Positions 1 to 8,499 of a stretch of 64,000 nucleotides of DNA are shown here, in pieces. Position 1 is the first letter of the stretch. Every line of letters begins with the position of its first letter. The position numbers and the translations under genes were made by a program. Under the pieces are notes generated by a model that saw only the letters and a program-made list of their open reading frames with translations, was not told the DNA's origin and made no database searches. This DNA is from Paenibacillus sp. N3.4 (lineage in GTDB: Bacteria; Bacillota; Bacilli; Paenibacillales; NBRC-103111): assembly GCF_008017805.1 (NCBI RefSeq), contig NZ_VRTT01000025.1, forward strand, positions 26,736-90,735. The letters are read 5' to 3'.

Positions 1-1
1 T

Positions 2-3000
2 AATAACGAGACGCTACGCGATGCCGTTCTAAGCGATGACGAGCTGCCTGGCACGATTGATTACAATGAAATTCGTTTGGGGCAATCGTCGTATGATGTC
101 GGATATTTATTTGAATACAAAACGAATCAAAAAGACTGGACAAGCTACGGAAACGGCTATCGCACGAAGACAGAAGCAACCATCAGCATAGCCGAGCTCT
201 CATTGGCCGTCAATGAGCAACTGTCCGGCATTCGGATTGTGTACTCCGAAGCGCTTCCTGCCGGTTTCACCTATGATAAGAAGGTCATGAAGCTTGCAGG
301 TAAAGTCAATGCGCAGGCGCAGCATGACACGCTGCATGCAAACAAAATGAAGCTGGATTACAAACACCGGATATTCAATGATATTACCGAGCCTAAATCA
401 GTAAGTGATGCTGTAGAGTTCCGTGTGCTTCATAACACGGCATGGATCGATCAATTGCAAGTTACCAAGCTTACACCTGGTGCGCTGCACTATCCGAACA
501 CGAATATAAGCCTCCGGATTACGGCAGGGAATCATACTCGCCTTGCCACGGGAGCTCTGCGTACTCCCGTACTAGTTGCCGTCGTGCCGGCAGGGTTTGA
601 GTATGTCGAGAGCACGTCGTGGTCATCATCGGATACATCGGCAAACGGTCTGCCGGCTCCGACCAAGCTGGATATGATTAAGAATTACCCCGTTCAAGGC
701 CAAACAACGTTGAAATGGTCATGGGATGCAGGTAAATTGCTCAAGATGGGCGAAACGGTTCAATTACAGTTTGATGTGACAGTTAAGTCATATGCAACGG
801 CAGAAACGCACGTGCTGAACGCATATATGTACGGTGAAGAGAACTTTCTGTCACAACCAGGCATTCCCAAAGTCGATGATACGAATGATTTGGATCAAAA
901 TAACGGTACGCCGAAACGCTTGAATGGCGCTGGAGCCAGCATCGCGGTACGTGAAACGCCTGGCATTAACTCCTCTTTGTGGCTGAAGGGAGCGTTGGAT
1001 GCTGCATTCGACAAACATCCTGCAGTAGGCCTCACAACGCCTGGCGGAGCCGCTGATTACAAGCTGGAGATCGTGAACGCAGGCAACACATTCTTGAAAC
1101 GGGTTGAAATTGTCGATATTTTACCCTATGTTGGGGATACTGCGGTATTGAATATTCAGTCATCACGGGGATCGAGCTGGACCCCCAATATGATTAGTGA
1201 GCTTACTCAAGGACAGATTGAAGCGATTACCGATGTGTACGGAAACAAATCGAAAGCCAAGGTAGAAGTTTACTACAGTACAGCAACGAATCCGATTCGC
1301 AAAGGGCCACGGAATGAAACGATCGGTTTGCAAACCCCGAATTGGTCGATAACTCCGCCACAAGACAAAACTCGAATCCATTCTTTGAAATTCGTCATCA
1401 CGAACTTTGCGGAGGATAGCCGGGGACTGAGGCCCGGCAGCAAGGCGGAGCTGATCTGGCAGATGAGGGCTCCTCTCGGAACGCCTGCCGATGCAGTAGC
1501 GTGGAATTCTATTAGTATGGAGGCAACGACATACAGCATCTCCAATGGCGAATCGAATCTGCTGCCTGCGGAGCCGAATAAGGTAGGTATGAAAGCGCTG
1601 GCCAACCCTAAGGGGGAAATCGGTAATTTCATCTGGTATGATCAGAACGGCGATGGCTTGAAAAATGATGGCTATGACCAGCAATTTGGGGGGCTTAACG
1701 GCATAACGGTTAATCTCCATAAGAAAAGTGATGGGGCAATTGTGGATACGACGCTTTCCGGCTTTGATCAGGCAGGCAATCCGGGCTTCTATGCTTTCCC
1801 TAATGTGGAATCAGGAACTTATTACGTATCTTTCACGCTGCCGGATAGTATGGATATAACAGTTGGTGGCAAGGATTCAGCCGGTTTTGTTGATGGTCAA
1901 ATCATCCGTACAGGCGATATTACCATCAACATCAGCGATGCAGCTCAGAAATCATATCACTCCGCTAATTTGGGGGTAGTTGCCAAAGCAAGCAAGAAGC
2001 CGGATATTATCATTATTAAGAAACCGATTGGCTATAAGAATGATGTCGATGTATTCGTCCCCTATCCGGAAGGAGGGCCGATTCCGCCCATTACGGTTGG
2101 TCAAAAAATTGTGTACATCGTTGTGGTCAGCAACCCAGGCGGTATTCCTTTAACGAATGTTAACGTGTTTGACGACTCAGAGCCAGGCGGGTTCAAATTT
2201 GTAAAAGCCGTTAATAAAACGGTCAGCAGTGATTTGGAGCCTGTCGAGAAAGATCCTAACTTAAAAGCCTCCAATGATACGAAAAATGTAATTGTTATTC
2301 AGAAGCTGGATGTAGATGATACCTACGAATTTGAGGCCGAGTATAAAGTGCTGCCAGAGGATGCCAAAGGTACACCAGTAGACCATGAGATCAAAGTCAA
2401 AGCGAACGAGCTGAATGATCAAGGGCATAAGGACACTCCAGCAAAGCAAGCAAATGCGCCGGTTGACCTTGCGGCACTGACATTCGCTGATATTGTCTAC
2501 TTGGTGAAAATGCCAGGTAAACCGGAAGTCGTTGAGATAAGAGGCAAAGACATTGCTGATTTACATGTAGGCGATATCATTCAGTATAAGGTAATCCTTA
2601 AGAATATTGGCAGTGTAGCATTGCCGGACATAACGGTGACGGATGCGAAAGCGAATGTATCGAAATCTATTGATAAGCTTGATGCCGGAGCTACGATTGA
2701 AATCAGTTCGGCGGAACATGAGATCGTTGAGAGTGACAGAGGTCAAATCGTCTATACCCTTAAAGCGAAACAGAGCAAGCTGAACGGTGATCTCACGTTG
2801 CAAAGCACGGTTACCGTCGGGGCTGCTATTCCTGGACCAACGCAGTTAACGGCAGAAGCAGGCAATGGTCAAGTGACGCTTCATTGGGCTTCGTCCGCAG
2901 ATGCGGAGAAGTATGCGATTTATCAAGGCACGGTAGACGGTGAATACGGTGATACACCTGTTGCTCTAGTGACTGAGCCTTTAACAACAGCAATTGTGAC

Positions 3001-5035
3001 TGGGCTTGAGAATGATACGATCCATTATTTTATCATACGCGCGATAATTGGCAATCGCTTCAGCGGCCCATCCCATGCAGTCAGTGCGACGCCTACCGCA
3101 TCCACGGTGCCGCCTGAAGAACCTGAAATTGATAGGCATACAGGATTTGTGCAGGACTTGGCTTTGAATGTAGATTTAATTCCTACTTTGGGATGGACAG
3201 ATGCTTTATATGCAAAGAGTTATAAAGTGGTCGTATCCAAATCGCAAAACTTCGATACCTTGGAACAGGCGTTTACGCTACAAGCACCAGCTGCATCCTT
3301 GACATTGGATAAGCTTGAACCAAATACACAGTATTACTGGAAGGTAGAGGCGCGAAATGGCAAGGGAACAACATCTTCGCAAATCTATACGTTTATAACA
3401 AAACCTGTACCGGGTGCGCCAACCGATATAAAAGTGGTGGCAGGTGATGGAATTGCTACAATTTCCTTCGCTGCGCCTATAGATAATGGGTCTGGACCCA
3501 TTTCTGAGTATACAGTCATCTCCAGTCCAGGCGATACTATTGCCAAAGGAAGCTCAAGTCCCATTATAGTTCGCGGCTTGCGAAATGGTGTTGCCTATAC
3601 ATTTACAGTGAAGTCGAAGAATGATGTTGGTGAAAGTGCCGCATCCTCAACATCGCATGCAGTAACACCGCATGCTGATGACACGAGCCTGCCTCAGAAT
3701 GAAACGATAACAGTGAACGTAGAAAATGGTAAGGGCACTGACGGATCGATTATTTCGACAGCTGTCATTAACAGAACGACGGATGCAAGCGGTAGGAAGA
3801 AAGATTCTGTCACCTTTACGTTAGAACAAGCGCTCAAAACGACGGAACAGCTCGCGGCAGCAGGTTCAGACTCCGCCAAAATTGTCATTCCCGATCCAAG
3901 AGATGAAGTCGCGGAATTGAACGTGACACTTCCGAAGGAATCCACAACGAAATTGGCAGACAAAAAAGTGAGCCTGGAAATGAACACGAACAATGTGCGT
4001 ATCATAATCCCGAGCAGTTCGTTGCAAGGATTGATGGGCGATGTGTACTTCCGACTCGTGCCAGTCAAGGTGGAGAGCGAGCGGAAGGAAATCGAGAATC
4101 GAGCCAGAACGGAGCAAGTGGTGCGTAAGGTTGCCGGAAACAACAATATCGATGTCGTCGGTCGTCCAATGACGATTGAGACGAACATGCGGAGCCGTCA
4201 GGTGACGTTGGTGCTTCCGCTTGGCAGTGCTACGTTCAGTAAGGAACAGCTGCAAGATCTCGGTATCTTCATTGAACATAGCGATGGGGAGAAGGAGCTT
4301 GTTAAAGGGGAAGTCGTCCCTTACGATGGAACTGGCAAGCTCGGCATCCGGTTCACTGTCAATAAGTTCAGTACGTTTACCGTTGTTCAAATGAACAGCA
4401 ACAAGCAGCCAACTTTGTCGGATGACATGGCTGACAAGCGTCATAAAGCTTATATCTTGGGATACGAGGATAACAGTTTCGGACCGGAGCGACCGATCAC
4501 TCGCGCGGAAATGGCGGCAATTTTATCCCGCGTATTTGAGAAGGCAGAGAAACAAGGTCCCATCTCCTATACGGATATAGCTGCAGCGCATTGGGCGAAA
4601 GGCGCCATCGATAAAGTAACAAGAATGGGGCTGATGGACGGTTATCCAGACGGTAGCTTCAAACCAGAGCAAACGATCACTCGTGCAGAAATGTCGACTA
4701 TCACAGCCCGTTTGATTAACACCGCGACAAGCGAAGGCGGTAGTTTTCCTGACGCCATCGGTCACTGGGCAGCCGCATTCATTCAAAAAGCGAAGACGGC
4801 GGGACTTATTAATGGCTATGAGGATGGAACATTTCGTCCGGATCAGACGCTCACACGGGCAGAAGCCGTCACTTTGATCAATAAGCTTCTTGGCCGAGGA
4901 CCGTTATCCGGTGCAGCTAAACAATGGAAAGATGTTTCTGAGCAGCACTGGGCGTATGCAAACATTCAGGAAGCATCTATCAACCATGCCTACGAGAAGA
5001 CAAACGGCGGGGAACAATGGGTCCCTACTCCTTGA
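2..5035 (+). CDS. Large SLH-anchored surface protein (5'-truncated by window edge)
   Basis: The frame is open from base 2, so the true start lies before the window; 1677 codons are visible. In order, the protein shows a long beta-rich N-terminal part, an SdrD-B-like segment (GNFIWYDQNGDG, about nt 1620-1990), two DUF11-like repeats (about nt 2000-2820), fibronectin type III-like modules (about nt 2830-3680), a threonine/serine-rich region, and SLH repeats at nt 4430-5000 (ILGYEDNSFGPERPITRAEM, LMDGYPDGSFKPEQTITRAE, LINGYEDGTFRPDQTLTRAE). SLH repeats bind pyruvylated secondary cell-wall polymer, so the protein is expected to be exported and displayed on the surface, as an S-layer component or adhesin. 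No enzymatic motif was recognised. A strong hairpin follows the stop. Confidence 0.93.
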   Translation, partial: NNETLRDAVLSDDELPGTIDYNEIRLGQSSYDVGYLFEYKTNQKDWTSYGNGYRTKTEATISIAELSLAVNEQLSGIRIVYSEALPAGFTYDKKVMKLAGKVNAQAQHDTLHANKMKLDYKHRIFNDITEPKSVSDAVEFRVLHNTAWIDQLQVTKLTPGALHYPNTNISLRITAGNHTRLATGALRTPVLVAVVPAGFEYVESTSWSSSDTSANGLPAPTKLDMIKNYPVQGQTTLKWSWDAGKLLKMGETVQLQFDVTVKSYATAETHVLNAYMYGEENFLSQPGIPKVDDTNDLDQNNGTPKRLNGAGASIAVRETPGINSSLWLKGALDAAFDKHPAVGLTTPGGAADYKLEIVNAGNTFLKRVEIVDILPYVGDTAVLNIQSSRGSSWTPNMISELTQGQIEAITDVYGNKSKAKVEVYYSTATNPIRKGPRNETIGLQTPNWSITPPQDKTRIHSLKFVITNFAEDSRGLRPGSKAELIWQMRAPLGTPADAVAWNSISMEATTYSISNGESNLLPAEPNKVGMKALANPKGEIGNFIWYDQNGDGLKNDGYDQQFGGLNGITVNLHKKSDGAIVDTTLSGFDQAGNPGFYAFPNVESGTYYVSFTLPDSMDITVGGKDSAGFVDGQIIRTGDITINISDAAQKSYHSANLGVVAKASKKPDIIIIKKPIGYKNDVDVFVPYPEGGPIPPITVGQKIVYIVVVSNPGGIPLTNVNVFDDSEPGGFKFVKAVNKTVSSDLEPVEKDPNLKASNDTKNVIVIQKLDVDDTYEFEAEYKVLPEDAKGTPVDHEIKVKANELNDQGHKDTPAKQANAPVDLAALTFADIVYLVKMPGKPEVVEIRGKDIADLHVGDIIQYKVILKNIGSVALPDITVTDAKANVSKSIDKLDAGATIEISSAEHEIVESDRGQIVYTLKAKQSKLNGDLTLQSTVTVGAAIPGPTQLTAEAGNGQVTLHWASSADAEKYAIYQGTVDGEYGDTPVALVTEPLTTAIVTGLENDTIHYFIIRAIIGNRFSGPSHAVSATPTASTVPPEEPEIDRHTGFVQDLALNVDLIPTLGWTDALYAKSYKVVVSKSQNFDTLEQAFTLQAPAASLTLDKLEPNTQYYWKVEARNGKGTTSSQIYTFITKPVPGAPTDIKVVAGDGIATISFAAPIDNGSGPISEYTVISSPGDTIAKGSSSPIIVRGLRNGVAYTFTVKSKNDVGESAASSTSHAVTPHADDTSLPQNETITVNVENGKGTDGSIISTAVINRTTDASGRKKDSVTFTLEQALKTTEQLAAAGSDSAKIVIPDPRDEVAELNVTLPKESTTKLADKKVSLEMNTNNVRIIIPSSSLQGLMGDVYFRLVPVKVESERKEIENRARTEQVVRKVAGNNNIDVVGRPMTIETNMRSRQVTLVLPLGSATFSKEQLQDLGIFIEHSDGEKELVKGEVVPYDGTGKLGIRFTVNKFSTFTVVQMNSNKQPTLSDDMADKRHKAYILGYEDNSFGPERPITRAEMAAILSRVFEKAEKQGPISYTDIAAAHWAKGAIDKVTRMGLMDGYPDGSFKPEQTITRAEMSTITARLINTATSEGGSFPDAIGHWAAAFIQKAKTAGLINGYEDGTFRPDQTLTRAEAVTLINKLLGRGPLSGAAKQWKDVSEQHWAYANIQEASINHAYEKTNGGEQWVPTP

Positions 5036-5085
5036 TACAAAAATCGTTCATAATGTGTGTTTGATTTTATGGAAAGAAGAGAGTG

Positions 5086-5160
5086 CCCCTGCGGCAGACA
5101 GTAAACAAGAGTTCATGGAAACATGGACTCTCACCTGTCGATCGCAGGGGATTTTGTTTT
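5086..5160 (+). terminator. Terminator after the SLH protein gene
   Basis: Outer arms CCCCTGCG (5086-5093) and CGCAGGGG (5143-5150) are followed by a T-rich tail. A second hairpin is nested inside, AGAGTTCATG (5108-5117) with CATGGACTCT (5122-5131), one G-U pair and a GAAA loop. It lies 50 bp after the stop codon. Confidence 0.8.
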
Positions 5161-5169
5161 GGGTATGGT

Positions 5170-5271
5170 TGTAGGAATTTGAAGTATGTGGAAAATGCTC
5201 ACCCAAAGCTTAAAGAAGTAGCAGATGCCTTTAAGTTGCATGATGAACAGCAAATCGAGCAGACTTTTTAA
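5170..5271 (+). pseudogene. Possible C-terminal remnant of an unknown gene
   Basis: One frame reads NLKYVENAHPKLKEVADAF and continues to a TAA at 5269-5271. It looks like a helical protein tail rather than random translation, but has no start codon or ribosome site of its own, and upstream its frame runs into the terminator of the previous gene. The stop lies inside the first copy of the 110-bp repeat. It may be the last fragment of a gene removed when the cassette arrived. I do not recognise it. Confidence 0.25.
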
Positions 5272-5370
5272 GTTGCTTCTGGTTTGTTCCATATATTCTT
5301 TAGGGCGCGGTTACGATTCCACATTAGATAAATGATGGTTTCTCGTTGATGGGATTGGGACGGTTCGTAT
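5261..5370. repeat. 110-bp direct repeat, copy 1
   Basis: This segment matches 8354-8463 without gaps, with 9 mismatches in 110 positions by my hand count. Both begin AGACTTTTTA and share the block TAGGGCGCGGTTACGATTCC. The two copies enclose the CorA-like and DUF4145-GNAT genes. The start is T-rich and could be a terminator tail; the remainder has no coding content. Confidence 0.9.
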
Positions 5371-5718
5371 GGGGGCACCTGCACACTCACTCAGCTGTAA
5401 ATCGCGATATTTCGGTGGTTGTAGCGTTTTCATTGGAATATCACCTATGATTTTGAAGTAACACCTTGGGTAAGGTATCCTTCGCAATTATTGTGGCGAA
5501 TTACAAAAGTCAAGTGTTTTTTATCTTCCTATGCTTTTTGACTTTTACCAATATTTATCTCGAACTGCATAGGTCATGTGATTAAATAAACCATGGAATT
5601 AAAAGGAAAACATAAAATTTTGTAGAAATATGTATCGTTAACTAATTTAAGTTCCTGCTCATTGATCGTGATCTCGTGAGTTATTTTCGGTAGGATTGTT
5701 ATTCTTGGAGGGCTAGCT
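5371..5718. other. AT-rich non-coding stretch ahead of the CorA-like gene
   Basis: No convincing ORF. Around 5503-5545 there is a hairpin with 9-bp arms AAAAGTCAA and TTGACTTTT. The last bases (TTGGAGGGCTAGCT) supply a good ribosome site for the gene starting at 5719. I could not place a promoter with confidence. Confidence 0.4.
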
Positions 5719-7137
5719 ATGTTAAACGAGAATAGTGTGAAACAACAAATTACGTATTTATTAATTCCTTTTGCTTTTAAAGAGGATCTAACTAAAACAT
5801 TAAAACTTGTGAACTTGGATGTGTTTAGGCAAGAACAAGATGATAACGCACAAACACATTTTTTTGATTATATTAAATGCTTGGTGAAAAATGAAGGGGA
5901 AATAGGAGAGTCTATTGGGAAAAAATTTATCCTTGATCAGGGCGGTAGAAAAAGGGTGGGGCTGCCTCCAAATTTGAATACGGGATTAAGCTTAGTAGTT
6001 GATGGAGAACCGTTGGCTCAAATTAGCATCACTGAAGTATCTTTATATTTATTTGAATCTCAGGTTGGTTTTCTTATATTCAAGGTTTTTTTTAATGGCG
6101 AATTCAATTTTGATCAAGTGATTCAAGCTAATTACTATATGAAGAAATTTGTTCAAAAAGATATTGTTTTATCATATAGAATTGGGCGTTTAGTCACTGA
6201 CGTTCAAGAGGTACAATTAGGAGAAGTGATTCATACCTTAACCGAATCTCTGAATGTAAAAACCTTCTTTGAGGGAGAAAATCAAAAGCCAAAACAAGCT
6301 TTAGTCTACAGCACTACATTGTTAAAAGGAACCATTTCTGATCAAAAACAATTAAATACCTATTTATTTCGTGCAAGACGTGCTTTTAAACATTCCTATT
6401 TACCAAGTGATTCAGAATTAGAGGCAAGTTATAGCGCTGAAGTGTTGCCCTTATTTCGAAACAGTCATTGGGGAATTTCACTGGAGGGGTTAGCTAATAT
6501 TATTGAGACAGTTGGTGTGGGAACAGAGGTATCTGAAACAAATGCTTTCTTTGGCGGAAACTATTCTTACCATATTGAGAAAGCATATCTTTACATGTAC
6601 ATATTAGCCTTACACCAAAGATTTGGACTTTTACATTTGTCTATTGAAGCCTCCGAGTTTTCTAAAAAGTTTGATGATTATATTAAAAATCCAACGATTC
6701 AAATTAAAGATGTTATTCATATGAACTTGAAATTGGTACGTTTTAAATTAAGATCAACTTTTACGCAAATTTCAAATGTTACTCATCAGGATAAGCTGTA
6801 TGCAAATATGAGAAAGGTCTTAAAAATTGAAGAACTGCTTAGCGAGCTGCATGCAGAAATGGAATCATTATCAGCCTTAATGCAAATTGCCGAATTAAGA
6901 GAAAATCGTGAGAACGATCAAAAAAAAGTTGAACAATCAGAAAAATTCCAAAGAGCTCTTGGTGTTGTCTCATTCATATTTTTGCCCTTTGGAGCTTTAA
7001 CGGGTTTTTTCGGTATGAATTTCAAATTTACTAGTACAGAAAACCTTCCGAATTTATATTTCTTGTTAAGTATTCTTTTGATTTATATGGTTGCATTTTT
7101 TGTATATTGGCTTTGGATTCATCCTAAAAAGGAGTAA
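5719..7137 (+). CDS. Divergent CorA-like membrane protein
   Basis: 472 aa. The C-terminus carries the CorA family hallmark: a helical stretch, then FGALTGFFGMNF (GMN motif about residue 435), a short loop, and a second membrane helix (about 447-468) ending in a charged tail, HPKKE. The approximately 400-residue cytoplasmic part is much longer than in housekeeping Mg2+ channels and I do not recognise it. Known: CorA proteins are pentameric divalent-cation channels, and CorA-like proteins also occur as effectors in some defence loci. The gene is visibly more AT-rich than its neighbours, sits with a DUF4145-GNAT gene between direct repeats, and has a clear ribosome site (TTGGAGGG). Cation transport is possible; a membrane effector role is inferred from context only. 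Confidence 0.75.
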   Translation: MLNENSVKQQITYLLIPFAFKEDLTKTLKLVNLDVFRQEQDDNAQTHFFDYIKCLVKNEGEIGESIGKKFILDQGGRKRVGLPPNLNTGLSLVVDGEPLAQISITEVSLYLFESQVGFLIFKVFFNGEFNFDQVIQANYYMKKFVQKDIVLSYRIGRLVTDVQEVQLGEVIHTLTESLNVKTFFEGENQKPKQALVYSTTLLKGTISDQKQLNTYLFRARRAFKHSYLPSDSELEASYSAEVLPLFRNSHWGISLEGLANIIETVGVGTEVSETNAFFGGNYSYHIEKAYLYMYILALHQRFGLLHLSIEASEFSKKFDDYIKNPTIQIKDVIHMNLKLVRFKLRSTFTQISNVTHQDKLYANMRKVLKIEELLSELHAEMESLSALMQIAELRENRENDQKKVEQSEKFQRALGVVSFIFLPFGALTGFFGMNFKFTSTENLPNLYFLLSILLIYMVAFFVYWLWIHPKKE

Positions 7138-7189
7138 CTATTATTTCTTTTGATATAAAATTAAAGCAAATAACGTATGGGAGTAGGAT

Positions 7190-8298
7190 ATGAAAAGGAT
7201 GGAGTCTATGTATAGTCATGGTGTTCAGGGAGAGTTGCTCGACAAATTAGAACAAAGTAAAAACAGCACGATACAAGCTATATTGAAAGAGTTAAGAAAA
7301 TTCAATGCGTTACGAGAAGAAGAAGTAGAGTTTGCGATCATATCTGCTCGAAAGTCTCTAGATTATATCATCCGGAGTTCGTCCACGCTCGCAGATATTA
7401 AAGCTGGGACAAAACCGTTAGATGGATTAATTGATGAACTATTAAAGGTCAAGTTTTTACCCAGTGTTATCCACAAGCATTGTAAAATTATTAAAGAATT
7501 TGGTAACATTGCTGCCCATGGTATCACAGCAGATTTCTCAGATGTAGAGTCCAGTGAACTAACCGATATTGAGGTAAGTATTTGTTCCTATTCCTTAAAT
7601 GCAGTGGTAAGTTGGTATGCAACGAAAGTATTACAAAAAGTATTAGATATTTTTCCATTTAAAATTATTGCCGGAAAAGAAATCACTGAAGAACAAATTG
7701 TTGAGGCTATTGAAATTGATAATAATGTGTATAGTGAAGGATTTCGAGGAATCTATCAGGTTTGTATGGAATGGTACCATAAAAACCCTGACATTTACAG
7801 ATTCATTATTGATCAAAACATTAATAAGGTTGTCGGTTACATTAACGCTATGCCTATAGAAGATGAAACTTTAAGGCCATTGAATCAGGTAGTTTGATGG
7901 ATACGGATATTCTTGCTTCTGACATTCGTTCCTATGATCTTCCTGATATCTATAAACTTTATTTGTGTTCTGTTGCCATATCTCAAGATTATCGTGGCAG
8001 TGTTGCGTTTAAAATGCTCTATGAAGCATTTTTTAATCGGCTATTGCATTTAGCCCAACAAGATGTTTATATCTCGGAAATAGTTGCAGATGCAGTTACA
8101 GAAGAAGGCAAAAAATTGTGTGAGTTCCTTGGTATGAAACAAGTGAAGGTCTCCAATCACGATTCTTCGATTTACAAGGTCTCTTTGCTGCCACCTTCTA
8201 TTCGTGTTACGACAGATAAAGCGAAAATATTTCAAACCCTCTATCAAAAGAAATACGAGGAATTCAAGGATCTGCTTGATATCAACCAGCATCTTTAA
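7190..8298 (+). pseudogene. DUF4145-GNAT fusion gene broken by a -1 frameshift
   Basis: The first frame (7190-7897) encodes a DUF4145-like helical domain (HCKIIKEFGNIAAHG) followed by the start of a GNAT acetyltransferase fold (NKVVGYINAMPI). The second frame (from about 7870 to 8298) continues the GNAT domain (IRSYDLPDIYKLYLCSVAIS; EGKKLCEFLGMKQVKV). Reading ACT TTT AAG GCC with one extra T at about 7870 restores a single protein of 369 aa. The total length, 1109 nt, is one base short of a multiple of three, as expected for a single deletion in a T run. The start has GGGAGTAGGAT upstream. Function is unknown; DUF4145 occurs in many defence and mobile-element proteins. It may be a real mutation, a sequence error, or less likely programmed frameshifting. 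Confidence 0.75.
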
Positions 8299-8310
8299 AT
8301 CATTTAGAAT

Positions 8311-8363
8311 AAAGTCTGCCCAATGTCCTGTGGCTACACAGTGAAGATTAGGTAGACTTTTTA
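8311..8363 (+). terminator. Terminator after the DUF4145-GNAT gene
   Basis: Arms AAAGTCTGCC (8311-8320) and GGTAGACTTT (8351-8360), one G-U pair, are followed by TTT. The right arm runs into the second copy of the 110-bp repeat. Confidence 0.65.
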
Positions 8364-8463
8364 AATTGCTTTTGGTTTGTTCCAGGTATCCTTTAGGGCG
8401 CGGTTACGATTCCACATTAGATAAATGACGGTTTCTCGTTGACGGGATTGGGATGGTTCGAAT
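8354..8463. repeat. 110-bp direct repeat, copy 2
   Basis: Pairs with 5261-5370 (about 92% identity, no gaps). This copy ends just before the possible start codons of the histidine kinase gene, so it also forms the immediate 5' region of that gene. If the repeat arose by duplication during insertion of the cassette, this was probably the native location, since it lies against a gene start. Confidence 0.9.
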
Positions 8464-8499
8464 ATGATGGTTCTGTCCAAAGATGAGGTGATAGGAACT

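Noticed and set aside
1163..4444. Several minus-strand ORFs opposite the SLH protein gene
   Set aside because: No ribosome sites, unlikely composition, and fully covered by a gene with clear domain matches.
4890..5271. Two overlapping ORFs at the end of the SLH gene
   Set aside because: They run through the terminator hairpin. Only the last 30 codons look protein-like, and these are listed separately with low confidence.
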